Origin: Streptosporangium roseum DSM 43021 | GTDB lineage: Bacteria > Actinomycetota > Actinomycetes > Streptosporangiales > Streptosporangiaceae | Direction of reading: 5' to 3' | NCBI RefSeq assembly: GCF_000024865.1 | Contig: NC_013595.1 | Coordinates: forward strand, 8,308,001-8,372,000 | Length of the DNA stretch: 64,000 bases | In this document: positions 44,495-53,324 of the stretch, piece after piece | Position numbering within the stretch: the stretch's first letter is position 1 | Layout: each line of letters begins with the position of its first letter | Position numbers and translations under genes: made by a program | Notes under the pieces: model-generated | Database searches by the model: none | The model's input: only the letters and a program-made list of their open reading frames with translations | What the model was told of the DNA's origin: nothing

Positions 44495-46121
44495 TAATAC
44501 CTCCCAACTGCTCGCGCACGACCTTCTCCAGCCGCGCCGACTCCTCGAAGTGCTCGAAGAGCTCCTTCGTCAGCCGTGCGACCCGCTCCTCCACCGGCTC
44601 GGCATCCGGGTCCTCCTCGACCTCCGTCGCACCGACATACCGCCCCGGCGTCAGCACGAAGTCGTGCTCACGGATCTCCTCCAAACTCGCCGAGTGGCAG
44701 AAGCCGGCCACGTTCTCGTACTTCAGGCCCTTCGCTCTGGCTGACCTGGTCCCACGCCAGGCGTGATACGTGTCGGCGATCCGGGCGAGGTCCTCGTCGG
44801 TCAGGATGCGCTCGGTGCGATCGACCATCGTCCCCAGATTGCGAGCGTCGATGAACAGCACCTCACCGCGCCGTTCGGCCAGTGCCTTTGCACCCTGCGG
44901 GGTCTTGTCCTTGGTCAGAAACCACAGGCAGGCCGGAATCGCCGTGGTGCGGAACAGGTTGCCAGGCAGCGCCACCATGCACGCCACCAAGTCCGCCTGA
45001 ACCAGCTTCGTCCGGATCTCCCCCTCCCCCGACTGCTTGGAGGCCATCGACCCGTTCGCCAGCACCACGCCCGCGCTGCCGCGCTCGCCCAGCTTGAAGA
45101 CGATGTGCTGCAGCCAGGCGTAGTTGGCGTTGGACTGCGGCGGAACGCCGTACATCCACCGCCTGTCGCCCACGTTCCGTGCCCAGTCGGACAGGTTGAA
45201 CGGCGGGTTGGCCATCACGAAGTCGGCCTTGAGGTCGGGCAGCTTGTCATCGTCGAAGGTGTCGGCCCAGCGGTCGCCCACGCCCTTGGGGTCCATGCCG
45301 TGGATGGCGAGGTTCATCTTCGCCAGGCGCCAGGTGCGCTCGTTGGTCTCCTGGCCGTAGACCGCGATGTCATGGGTGTGGTCACGGCCCGCGTGCGCGG
45401 TGACGAACTTGCCGGCCTGGACGAACATGCCGCCCGAGCCGCAGCACGGGTCGTACACCCGCCCTTCGTACGGCTCAAGAATTTCCACCAGCAGCCGCAC
45501 CACGCTCGCGGGGGTGTAGAACTCCCCGGCGCGCTTACCCTCGGCGCGGGCGAACCGCTCCAGGAAATACTCGTAGGTCTCGCCGAGCACGTCCTGCGCG
45601 GGACGGGCACCGTGGCCGGTGAAGCGGGCGTCGCTGATCAGGTCGACGAGCTCCTTGAGCCGCTTCTTGTCGACGTTGTCCCGGTTGAATATCTTCGGGA
45701 GGACCCCGGTGAGGGTCGGGTTCTCCTTCATGATCGCGTCCATCGCGTCATCGAGGAGCTTGCCGACGCCGTCCACCGCGCTCTGCGCATTGTCGGAGAT
45801 GTAGTCCCAGCGGGCGGGCGGCGGGACCCAGAAGACGTTGGCCTCGGTGTATTCGTCCTTCTCCTCCAGGAACGCCGCGCGGCGGTGCTCGGGAAGCTCG
45901 GCCAGCTCCGGATCGGCCGCGAGCGTGGCGCGGCGTTCGGCGAAGGCGTCGGAGACGTATTTGAGGAAGACCAGGCCGAGGACGAACTCCTTGTACTGGG
46001 CAGCGTCCATGGAGCCGCGGAGCTTGTCCGCCGCCTTCCACAGGATGTCCTGGATCTCCTTGGTGCTGGACATGCTGAGCAGTTCGCCCTGGCCGGGGGT
46101 TGCTCGCTTGCGGGGGGGCAT
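44487..46121 (-). CDS. hsdM: Type I restriction-modification methyltransferase subunit M
   Basis: 544-residue N6-adenine methylase. An N-terminal helical domain (IQDILWKAADKLRGSMDAAQ) precedes the catalytic core: FYTPASVVRLLVEIL, SAM motif I VYDPCCGSGGMFVQAGK (~224), motif IV MANPPFNLSDW (~305), and the C-terminal VALPGNLFRTTAIPACLWFL. All catalytic motifs look intact, unlike the methylase-like gene just upstream. GGAGAAGAG precedes the ATG. It forms a coupled operon with hsdS and hsdR. Confidence 0.95.
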   Translation of the reverse strand: MPPRKRATPGQGELLSMSSTKEIQDILWKAADKLRGSMDAAQYKEFVLGLVFLKYVSDAFAERRATLAADPELAELPEHRRAAFLEEKDEYTEANVFWVPPPARWDYISDNAQSAVDGVGKLLDDAMDAIMKENPTLTGVLPKIFNRDNVDKKRLKELVDLISDARFTGHGARPAQDVLGETYEYFLERFARAEGKRAGEFYTPASVVRLLVEILEPYEGRVYDPCCGSGGMFVQAGKFVTAHAGRDHTHDIAVYGQETNERTWRLAKMNLAIHGMDPKGVGDRWADTFDDDKLPDLKADFVMANPPFNLSDWARNVGDRRWMYGVPPQSNANYAWLQHIVFKLGERGSAGVVLANGSMASKQSGEGEIRTKLVQADLVACMVALPGNLFRTTAIPACLWFLTKDKTPQGAKALAERRGEVLFIDARNLGTMVDRTERILTDEDLARIADTYHAWRGTRSARAKGLKYENVAGFCHSASLEEIREHDFVLTPGRYVGATEVEEDPDAEPVEERVARLTKELFEHFEESARLEKVVREQLGGINA

Positions 46122-46171
46122 CGTTCTCTTCTCCGAGGGGGTGGGAGCCAGTGATGAAAGGTGGTGATGGA

Positions 46172-48301
46172 TCAGGAATCGTCGATGGTGAGGGTGCCGT
46201 CGGCGAACCCCGCGACCGTCAGACGGTGGATCTCGACGAGCGCGTCGTCCTGCGCGCGTAACAGCTCCCGGCGCCGGTCGATGTCGGCGAGGAAGGCGTC
46301 GAAGCGCTCGACGTCCATCGGGTCCAGATCGGGGACCGCGAAGTCCTCGATCCGCCGCGCGGGCCGTACCGCACCGGGGCTGCGGCCGGTGTGCTTCGCC
46401 GCACCGAGCAGGGCCGCGAGGACGCGGGGGGTGAACGGACGTTCGGCGTCGGGGATGATGCGCAGGATGCGGGCGGGGAACTCGACGATGGAGAAGCCGC
46501 CGTGGTCGACCATCAGGCCGAGCCGCGGCGCGACGGTGTAGACGATGTCGCCGGGCTCGGTGAAGGCGGCATACCTGTACGTGGCGAGGACGGCTCGGTC
46601 GATGCGTCGCGCGCCGACCGGGGCGGCGCCGCAGATCTCCTCGGGGCCGAGCACGTCATGGTGACCGCCTGGCACCACGTGTCCGGGTTCGATGCGGTGG
46701 CCTTTGACCTTTACCACGCGCCACTCCGCGATGAGGGCTCCGACGGTGGCGGGCATGGGCACGGTGCCGGTGCGCCGTACGACGTTGACGCGCGGACGGT
46801 CGTGCTCCTCGGCGTGCCCTCGGGCGTGTTCGGCGGCCCGCGCCAACCGGCCCTCGGCCTCGGCGATCAGTGCGGGGCGTTCGTCCACCGTACGGGCCAG
46901 GACCTGGGAGATGGGCGGCCCCGGTGGAGTGAGCGGGCCACCGAAGTCCTCGTCGAGCCGCTTGACGGAGACGATGCGCCCGTAGCGGGGATCGTGCCCA
47001 TCCTCACGGCGGTGGCCTTCGGCACGCCAGAGCAGGACGTCCTCGGCCAACCGGGTGCGCACCTGTTCGCTCAGCGACTCGTCGCTGATGTCAGCGAGCA
47101 GCACGTATCCGCGTGCGGCATCCACCGGGTCGCGGGTGAGCACCCACAGCGCGCAGCGGTAGCCGGGGCGGTACGGCGTCACGCCGCCGGGGAGATTGAC
47201 GACGGCCTCGACGACACCGCTGCGCAGCAGACCCGAGCGGAGCTGGGCCTCCTCGGTGCCCGGCAACGCGTCGACGAGGGCGTCGGCGGGACCGAGCACG
47301 AGAGCGGTGCAGCCGGGACCCAGCAGATCGCTGATCCTCTCGACGCCCTCCAGCGCGGCGATCTTCGAACGCTTCTCGCCCGCCTGGTAGGGAAGCTGAG
47401 TGACGATCAGGTCCGGATCCGCCAACCGCTCCTCCAGATCGCTGCCGGCCTGGACGTCGAGGTCGAGCTCTTCGACGCCACTGAGCAGCAGCCGACGGCG
47501 GATGAGTCGGGCGAGCCAGCCGTCCGGCTCGGCGGCCAGGGCGCATACCGTCGTGGGATCGTCGACGGCACGCACGATCGCCGCCAGGAGATCCCCCGCC
47601 TGGGCGTGAGGGTCGGCGACGGTGATCTTCCCGCGTCGCTCCACCGTGGACCGGGGATCGGCGAGCTGGACGAGCAACTGCCGAAGGTCGAGAGTGAGCG
47701 CCTCGGCGGCGAGTTCGGTGAGGCCGAGGCGTGCCCGCAACTCCAGGAGCCACTCGTATGCGCCCTCGTTGGTGTAGGCGGCCTCAACCAGGTCTTCGGC
47801 GAGATGCGCCAGCGCGGCGGCCGAGTCGTCGGCGGCCCGCAGCTCGCGCAGGACGAACTCGTCTTCCGGATCCATCCGTTCGGCCCGGCGCCAGAGCGTG
47901 CCCCACTCGTCATGCGCGTTTATATGTGCATTGACTGTTTTGTCGGAAATAAGAGGCTTTTCGGCAAGGTGGCGTAGGCAGAGCAAGCTGCCGACGATCT
48001 CGATGAGATTGCGTGAGCCGAACCGGTCCGCATGGGCCGTAATGACATAAAGGGACAATTCCGCCCGGAGTTGGGCAGGGTCGGCCTTACCCAGCCCCGT
48101 GGCGAGCAGCCATTCGACCACCTCCCGACCGTGGAACCACGGGCGTCCGGCGCTGGCGGAGACGGCCGAGGGGAAGTCTGCGTACCTACGGCGCCAGGTA
48201 GAGACCACGGAGCGCTGCACTTGTGCCATAACGGCAATTTCGGACATCGAGACCAGCCCGATATCAGAGGTTTCCGGGAGCGTGGACGGTGTGTGCGCCA
48301 T
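46172..48301 (-). CDS. HTH plus degenerate N6-methylase-like protein
   Basis: 709 residues. An N-terminal HTH (~15-70: SMSEIAVMAQVQRSVVSTWR, then WFHGREVVEWLLATGLGK) resembles MerR/AlpA-type DNA readers. The middle follows the HsdM/type I methylase fold, but motif I reads VADPHAQAGDLLAAI (~228) and motif IV reads TQLPYQ (~301) where NPPY/F is expected, so catalysis is doubtful. VVNLPGGVTPYRPGYRCALW is the family's later strand. The C-terminal ~200 residues look like a target-recognition region with a coiled-coil ending. GGGAGGGAG precedes the ATG at 48301. It ends 50 bp before hsdM and may guide or regulate the restriction system. Confidence 0.7.
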   Translation of the reverse strand: MAHTPSTLPETSDIGLVSMSEIAVMAQVQRSVVSTWRRRYADFPSAVSASAGRPWFHGREVVEWLLATGLGKADPAQLRAELSLYVITAHADRFGSRNLIEIVGSLLCLRHLAEKPLISDKTVNAHINAHDEWGTLWRRAERMDPEDEFVLRELRAADDSAAALAHLAEDLVEAAYTNEGAYEWLLELRARLGLTELAAEALTLDLRQLLVQLADPRSTVERRGKITVADPHAQAGDLLAAIVRAVDDPTTVCALAAEPDGWLARLIRRRLLLSGVEELDLDVQAGSDLEERLADPDLIVTQLPYQAGEKRSKIAALEGVERISDLLGPGCTALVLGPADALVDALPGTEEAQLRSGLLRSGVVEAVVNLPGGVTPYRPGYRCALWVLTRDPVDAARGYVLLADISDESLSEQVRTRLAEDVLLWRAEGHRREDGHDPRYGRIVSVKRLDEDFGGPLTPPGPPISQVLARTVDERPALIAEAEGRLARAAEHARGHAEEHDRPRVNVVRRTGTVPMPATVGALIAEWRVVKVKGHRIEPGHVVPGGHHDVLGPEEICGAAPVGARRIDRAVLATYRYAAFTEPGDIVYTVAPRLGLMVDHGGFSIVEFPARILRIIPDAERPFTPRVLAALLGAAKHTGRSPGAVRPARRIEDFAVPDLDPMDVERFDAFLADIDRRRELLRAQDDALVEIHRLTVAGFADGTLTIDDS

Positions 48302-48524
48302 ACGATTTCTCCCTCCCGTAACCATTGCCGGACTTCGGCTTTGCCTACCTTACGACCAGAAAGGAGAAACGAAGTCACTTTTATTGACAAGGGGGGTTAT
48401 CAGTAATTTCTTCGGCTAGATGCGCGAAGGGTGCCACTCTCGACCCACACCGCCCCGGACCCCTCCGGATCTGGTGAAACCTCACGGGGCCTCAGCCGTC
48501 CCATGTCGAGAGCGAGCCTGAACG

Positions 48525-49751
48525 ATGAACCTGACCATGCCGACCACAACCGTCGAGGGCATCCGGCTGACCGTGATCCCGTTCCGCACGGACGCGGTGA
48601 TCGGCACGATGGGGCTGCCCACGCTGCTCCAGCTCGTGCCCTCCCCGAAGACCGAGGAGGACAAGCGGGCGCTGAAGTACGCTCCCGGCACCCTGCGCCG
48701 GCACGCCGAGCTCCGTAGCCTGGTGCAGCGGATGCTGAAGTCCACCCAGAAGGGCCGGAACGTTACCGCCTACGCCTCCTACATCGCCTCCGGCCTCAAC
48801 GGTGAGTACGGCTCCGGCTGGTCCACTCCGCCGATCACACTCTGGTTGGACGGGCAGCCCGGCGCGGTCGGCGACGAACTGGTCTCCGGCAGCGGCATCC
48901 GCACCATCACGATGATCACGGGCTCACCGGTGATGGCCATCGATGGGGAGACCCAGGTCGCCGCCTGGCACGAGCTGTACGACAACCCGGAGCGCTTCGG
49001 GATCACCTACGAGCGGTTGAGTGCGGTCCGGGTGCCGTTCGAACTGTATTTCGGGCTGGGTGTCGAGGACGCCCGGCAGATCTTCTATGACCGCAACGTC
49101 GAAGGGGTGCCGGTCGCCAAGAATCTGGCGATGTCCATGGACCAGCGCGACATCGGCACCCAGCTCGCCCACCGCCTCGCCGGCGCGGTCAAGGTCGACC
49201 ACGACGGAAAGATCGTGTCGTTCGCCAAGCTGGTGCAGTCCCGCAAGCGGCAGCTCACCAAGACTGACCCGGAGCTCGTCACCCTCTCCGCCCTGCGGGT
49301 GCTGGTGATCACCGCGCTGCACGGGAGGGCCGGCCTCGGCCTGTCCTCCGCGACCCTGCACGCGAACGACCTGCCGGAGGGGGTCACCGCCGAGCAGGCC
49401 GAGCGCCGGCTCGTCCCCCTGCTGTCGGTGCTCATCACGCAGCTGTATCCGCACCTCGCCGTGCGCGGTGCTGTCTCCGCGCCCGCCGTACTCGCCGGGA
49501 TCGGCATCGCCGCGCATCAGGCCACCGGCTGGGCGGTCTCAGGCCGACAGCTGAGCCAGGACGAGCTGGTCGAGTTGCTGGACTCGGTGCGCTGGGAGCG
49601 CGAGGCCCGCTACTGGGACGGCGTCGCCGCCAGTGCGAACGCCCAGGGGACCCTCAACTTCGGCGGCGGGGCCAAGGACTCCGGCGGGCGGGTCGCCGAC
49701 GCCCTGTTGCACCCCGACACCGAGCACGGCCGCAAGATCCGCGGCTGGTAG
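48525..49751 (+). CDS. DGQHR/DndB-like protein
   Basis: 408 residues. The core VMAIDGETQVAAWHELYDNP (~145) followed by VEDARQIFYDRNVEGVPVAK matches the DGQHR domain of DndB, in which a conserved Asp-Gly-x and a later FxDxN string are the hallmarks. DndB is the regulator of DNA phosphorothioation gene sets; no dndCDE genes are in this window. It is divergent from the methylase-like gene, sharing a 220-bp control region (48302-48524). Function in this island is inferred to be regulatory or sensory. Confidence 0.7.
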   Translation: MNLTMPTTTVEGIRLTVIPFRTDAVIGTMGLPTLLQLVPSPKTEEDKRALKYAPGTLRRHAELRSLVQRMLKSTQKGRNVTAYASYIASGLNGEYGSGWSTPPITLWLDGQPGAVGDELVSGSGIRTITMITGSPVMAIDGETQVAAWHELYDNPERFGITYERLSAVRVPFELYFGLGVEDARQIFYDRNVEGVPVAKNLAMSMDQRDIGTQLAHRLAGAVKVDHDGKIVSFAKLVQSRKRQLTKTDPELVTLSALRVLVITALHGRAGLGLSSATLHANDLPEGVTAEQAERRLVPLLSVLITQLYPHLAVRGAVSAPAVLAGIGIAAHQATGWAVSGRQLSQDELVELLDSVRWEREARYWDGVAASANAQGTLNFGGGAKDSGGRVADALLHPDTEHGRKIRGW

Positions 49752-49833
49752 TGCAAGTCGCGCGAGCCCGGGCTGCGCCGCCATACCCACGTAGCCCGGA
49801 TCCGCGCCGGCGAAACTCGGCGCAAGCTTCAGC

Positions 49834-50550
49834 TCAGGAGGAGACCTCACCTGATCGCAACAACGGCGGGATGAGCAGCGACGCGGATCCCCGGTGGTAG
49901 AGCGCTGCCGGTCTGCCGGTCTCGGGAAAGCGGCGCTCGCCCGTGGGGTCGAGGAACCCTTCGGCCCGTGTCACCTTCCTGCGGAAATTACTGGGATCGA
50001 GCTTGAATCCCCACACGGCCTCATAGATATGGCGCAGGTCGCCGACGGTGAAAGGTTCAGGGCAGAACGCCGCGGCCACTGTCGTGTGCTCAAGCTGCGA
50101 CCTCGCCCGCTCCAGCCCGTCGCGGAGTATCGCGGCGTGGTCGAAGGCCAGTGACGTGTCGTCGGAGAGAGCGGACGAGACCGGCTCCCATCGTGCCGCT
50201 GTGGCATCGGTGCCGGCGACGGGCAGCGGCAGATCGGGGCCGAGCGCCAGATAAGCCACCGTGATCACTCTGCCCCGCGGATCACGATCCGGGTCACTGT
50301 AGGCATGCAACTGCTCCAGATGCAGCGTGCGACCGTCAAGCCCGGTCTCCTCACTCAACTCCCGTAGCGCGGCCTCATCCAGGGTCTCCCCGTCACGGAC
50401 GAACCCGCCCGGCAGCGCCGCCTGTCCCAGGTACGGCGTATTGCCGCGCTCGATCAGCAGGACCTGCAGCCGCCCCTGCCGGACAGTGAAGATCACCAGA
50501 TCGACCGTCACAGTGGCCGACGCCCGGGTTCGGCTGGATCTTTCCATCAC
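49834..50550 (-). CDS. Nudix hydrolase / NrtR-like regulator
   Basis: 238 residues. The N-terminal Nudix domain has an intact Nudix box, GGFVRDGETLDEAALRELSE then ETGL, so hydrolysis is possible. The C-terminal winged helix (TVGDLRHIYEAVWGFKLDPS, then NFRRKVTRAEGFLDPTGERR) is the DNA-binding part of NrtR, which senses ADP-ribose and controls NAD metabolism. A perfect 12-bp palindrome lies 8 bases upstream of the start. Here it neighbours a putative nucleotide-cleaving effector operon on the opposite strand. Confidence 0.85.
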   Translation of the reverse strand: MMERSSRTRASATVTVDLVIFTVRQGRLQVLLIERGNTPYLGQAALPGGFVRDGETLDEAALRELSEETGLDGRTLHLEQLHAYSDPDRDPRGRVITVAYLALGPDLPLPVAGTDATAARWEPVSSALSDDTSLAFDHAAILRDGLERARSQLEHTTVAAAFCPEPFTVGDLRHIYEAVWGFKLDPSNFRRKVTRAEGFLDPTGERRFPETGRPAALYHRGSASLLIPPLLRSGEVSS

Positions 50551-50557
50551 AAGAACA

Positions 50558-50569
50558 CTTTAGCTAAAG
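50558..50569. promoter_or_regulatory. Palindromic operator between the Nudix regulator and the effector operon
   Basis: CTTTAGCTAAAG is a perfect 12-bp palindrome 8 bases from the regulator start and about 70 bp from the start of the divergent membrane-protein gene. NrtR sites are AT-rich palindromes of this kind. It could control both directions. Confidence 0.55.
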
Positions 50570-50640
50570 GTCATGTTGACTTAAAACGTCGGGGCAACTT
50601 ATGGTCGGACTGACCTAAACGAAGAGTGGAGGAGGGCGAC

Positions 50641-52383
50641 TTGGCCCGACCCAGTGCAGTACGCAGCGGAAAAGAACACTGCGAGACCATGAGGGAGGAT
50701 GCGGCCACGCGGCACCTCTGCGCAGGCGTGTATCTCGATCCCGCCTTCCGCCGAGTCGTCCTTCGCCAGGTGCACAACGACACGACACGCATGGTCGCCC
50801 CGTCCTACGGCTTCGACCTCGTCCCGGTCGTGAGGCATGCCTGGAAGTCATGGGGCCTGGAGATGGGGCAGCACGTGTGCGTCCTGGCGGTGTTCGGGAC
50901 CGGCTTCATGGTCAATCCGCCGGCCATCCTCGCCGTCGCCAGCGGGCTCGGCTTATGGCACCTGTCTCGACTGATGGTCAGAAGCGCCGTGGCGGTGCTC
51001 CCGCTCCGGAGCAAAGAGGCGATGGACAGGTTGCTGTGGCGGACGAGGTGGCGCAGAGAGTCAGACGAACTGCGGCAGCAGACGCGCCTCCTTCAGCTCA
51101 GTGGTGTGGGATGCGGCGCCCTCATCGCGGCGCCGCCCCTGATCGCCGGAATCTCCCAGACGTCTCTGGACGAGATGGCGACAGCGGCGCTGCTTTTCAC
51201 GCTGCTCATCGTCCTCGCAGTGGCAGGAAGGGGCGCCATCCACCAGTTGTGCCTCAACCGCATGCACGGCACGGGCCCCCTGCGCCCCCGCAAGCTCACC
51301 CGGCGGGAGCAGACGATCAACGATCAGCAATCCCATCCCTATGTCGTTTATCGCAGGCCCTTGCCTCAGGAAACCGAAAAAAGCAAAGAGGATCTCGACT
51401 TCGATCTGCTGGACAGCAAGACGAGTCCGTTCATAGGAAGCGGCAAGCTTATTCACCGGTGGATTCCTCCGCTCACAATTCAACTTCTAAGCAGCGAAGG
51501 CGGGCCGGATACTTCAATGGAGGAGCGCGAGCGGATGGCTCCGCCGTTCAAAGCACGCGAGCTTGTTGCGCATCTGAAAGAGGCGATGGGCGCAATGGGA
51601 GACGTCAGCGACCCGACCAGACTGCGAGGCTTCGACAGAAACGATCGGCTCTATATAGCAGAGGCCGATGTTCCACCTGACCCTGAATGGCTGAGAGAGC
51701 GACCCGATCGGGACGACATAGGAAGAATCGTCGATGACCCCCATGGCATCGCCCATCATTTTCTGGAGATCCGCACAAGCGTCACCGGCGAGGTGATGAC
51801 AACGGTTTTCCTGCGGGTGAGCATCAAGGGCCGAGCTCTCAGTCTTGACTTCGCCGCCTGTGCGTTGACCCGCACGCCGGCCGAATACCACCTCCTCAAC
51901 GCTTTCAAAGAGAACGACAGAAGCGCGGTGCTGCGTTCCGCGTTTCGTGGGCTGCGCAACCTGCCGGCCGGGGTGGCGGAGGTACGGAATCTGGTCGAAG
52001 CCCCATCATTCCTGATCGGCGCCGCGTTGGCGCGGAGGAACCGCTTACTCGTTCCTCGCCGCGGAGCGGCCATCGGCGCCCAGTTGAGCATTAGAGAGGA
52101 GAAATCCGTTCCTTGGAACCAGGCGCAACTGGACAAGGCAACGATATATGACTATATGAAACTCATCGAGCAGCGACTTCTGAAGGCCGCCGAAGAATTC
52201 CTGGAGCTAAAAAAACTCGACACCTCGGCATTCAATAAAAAGGCGACCAGTATCGTGAACATGGGCGTGCTCAGCATGGGAGGAAAGATCGAAATGAAGC
52301 AGTCGGCGGTTGGCGCAAATGCTCAGGTCCGCCCCGACACCCGCGAGTCCGATGACAGCCACGGGGATTCCCCCATGGAGTAA
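50641..52383 (+). CDS. Membrane protein with C-terminal G/N/Q-rich motif
   Basis: 580 residues if started at TTG 50641, which has GGAGGAGGG at the right distance; GTG 50626 and ATG 50689 are alternatives. Membrane segments lie near residues 75-110 (VCVLAVFGTGFMVNPPAILA) and 150-205 (GVGCGALIAAPPLIAGI; AALLFTLLIVLAVAG). A large soluble region follows, with no recognised enzyme motif. The last 45 residues contain SIVNMGVLSMGG and KIEMKQSAVGANAQV (538-563), which resemble the N-terminus of the next protein. The 3' part has lower GC. It is the first gene of an operon with the nucleosidase gene, 9 bp apart. It may be a sensor. Confidence 0.75.
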   Translation: MARPSAVRSGKEHCETMREDAATRHLCAGVYLDPAFRRVVLRQVHNDTTRMVAPSYGFDLVPVVRHAWKSWGLEMGQHVCVLAVFGTGFMVNPPAILAVASGLGLWHLSRLMVRSAVAVLPLRSKEAMDRLLWRTRWRRESDELRQQTRLLQLSGVGCGALIAAPPLIAGISQTSLDEMATAALLFTLLIVLAVAGRGAIHQLCLNRMHGTGPLRPRKLTRREQTINDQQSHPYVVYRRPLPQETEKSKEDLDFDLLDSKTSPFIGSGKLIHRWIPPLTIQLLSSEGGPDTSMEERERMAPPFKARELVAHLKEAMGAMGDVSDPTRLRGFDRNDRLYIAEADVPPDPEWLRERPDRDDIGRIVDDPHGIAHHFLEIRTSVTGEVMTTVFLRVSIKGRALSLDFAACALTRTPAEYHLLNAFKENDRSAVLRSAFRGLRNLPAGVAEVRNLVEAPSFLIGAALARRNRLLVPRRGAAIGAQLSIREEKSVPWNQAQLDKATIYDYMKLIEQRLLKAAEEFLELKKLDTSAFNKKATSIVNMGVLSMGGKIEMKQSAVGANAQVRPDTRESDDSHGDSPME

Positions 52384-52392
52384 GGAGAAATC

Positions 52393-53283
52393 ATGAACGG
52401 CAACAGCGGCATCGTCAACTACGGAGGGTCCATGGAGGTCAGCCAGTCCGCAGTCGGGCACGGGGCGACGGTCAACATACCGGCCGACCGCGAGAAGAAA
52501 GCAGCGAACGCCAGACGCGCCGACGTCGGGGTGATAACCATCCTCACCGAAGAGGCCAGAGCGGTCCACAACGTGCTCGGTCTAGAGCGCGCCCCAAGTA
52601 GCGAACTCCCTTTCTTCGACGGAACCGTGAACGTCCGCGGCGTGGCCACCCGGGTCGCCGCGATCCGCGCCCTGGCTCAGGGGCAGAGGTCGACCATGAT
52701 GGCCTTCGACAATCTTCGGCGGCACTACAACCCTGCGGTCGTCGTCCTCACCGGGATCGGCGGGGGCATCCACAAGGACATCGCAGTCGGCGACGTCGTC
52801 CTGGCCACCCGGGTCGTCTACTACGACCTCCGCAAGGAAACCCCTGATGGACGGCAACACAGAGGTGAGGAGCGGGAAACGCCGGCTGCGATCGGCCACG
52901 CCGTCCACGCCTTCTTCACCGACTACGGCGAGCCTGCCAAGTTTCACACCACCGACACCGACGGCACCATACGCGACTACCGAGTGCTCACCGGACCGAT
53001 CGGCTCTGGTGAAGCAGTGATCGCGGACGCAAAGTCGGAGATCATCCGATACCTGAAAGCCTTCAACGACAAGATCCTCGCCGTGGACATGGAAGCCGGC
53101 GGCCTAACCCAGGCCTTCCACGAGCGGGGCGGGTCCCAGACCGTGATCGGCTGGGCCGTCGTACGGGGGATCTCCGACGATGCCAGTTCGAAGAAGAACG
53201 ACGACTACCACGAGATCGCCGCGCGGCACGCGGCGACGGTCCTGCGCAACCTCCTGCCCTATCTGATGATCGGCAGGACCTGA
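52393..53283 (+). CDS. Phosphorylase-superfamily (PNP/MTAN-like) nucleosidase with N-terminal G/N/Q-rich motif
   Basis: 296 residues. Residues 5-28 (SGIVNYGGSMEVSQSAVGHG) match the tail of the upstream membrane protein. From ~44 the fold is PNP_UDP_1: ADVGVITILTEEARAVHNVL, VVVLTGIGGGIHKDIAVGDV, VVLATRVVYYDL, the substrate-binding MEAGGLTQAF (~232-240) and WAVVRGISDDAS with the catalytic Asp at about 262. Family members cleave nucleosides; several phage-defence effectors of this fold cleave ATP. GGAG precedes the ATG. This is the best candidate effector of the island; the ATP target is inference. Confidence 0.82.
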   Translation: MNGNSGIVNYGGSMEVSQSAVGHGATVNIPADREKKAANARRADVGVITILTEEARAVHNVLGLERAPSSELPFFDGTVNVRGVATRVAAIRALAQGQRSTMMAFDNLRRHYNPAVVVLTGIGGGIHKDIAVGDVVLATRVVYYDLRKETPDGRQHRGEERETPAAIGHAVHAFFTDYGEPAKFHTTDTDGTIRDYRVLTGPIGSGEAVIADAKSEIIRYLKAFNDKILAVDMEAGGLTQAFHERGGSQTVIGWAVVRGISDDASSKKNDDYHEIAARHAATVLRNLLPYLMIGRT

Positions 53284-53324
53284 CGACCTGACTTTCCCGC
53301 GGCCTTCAATGAAGGAGACGAGAG

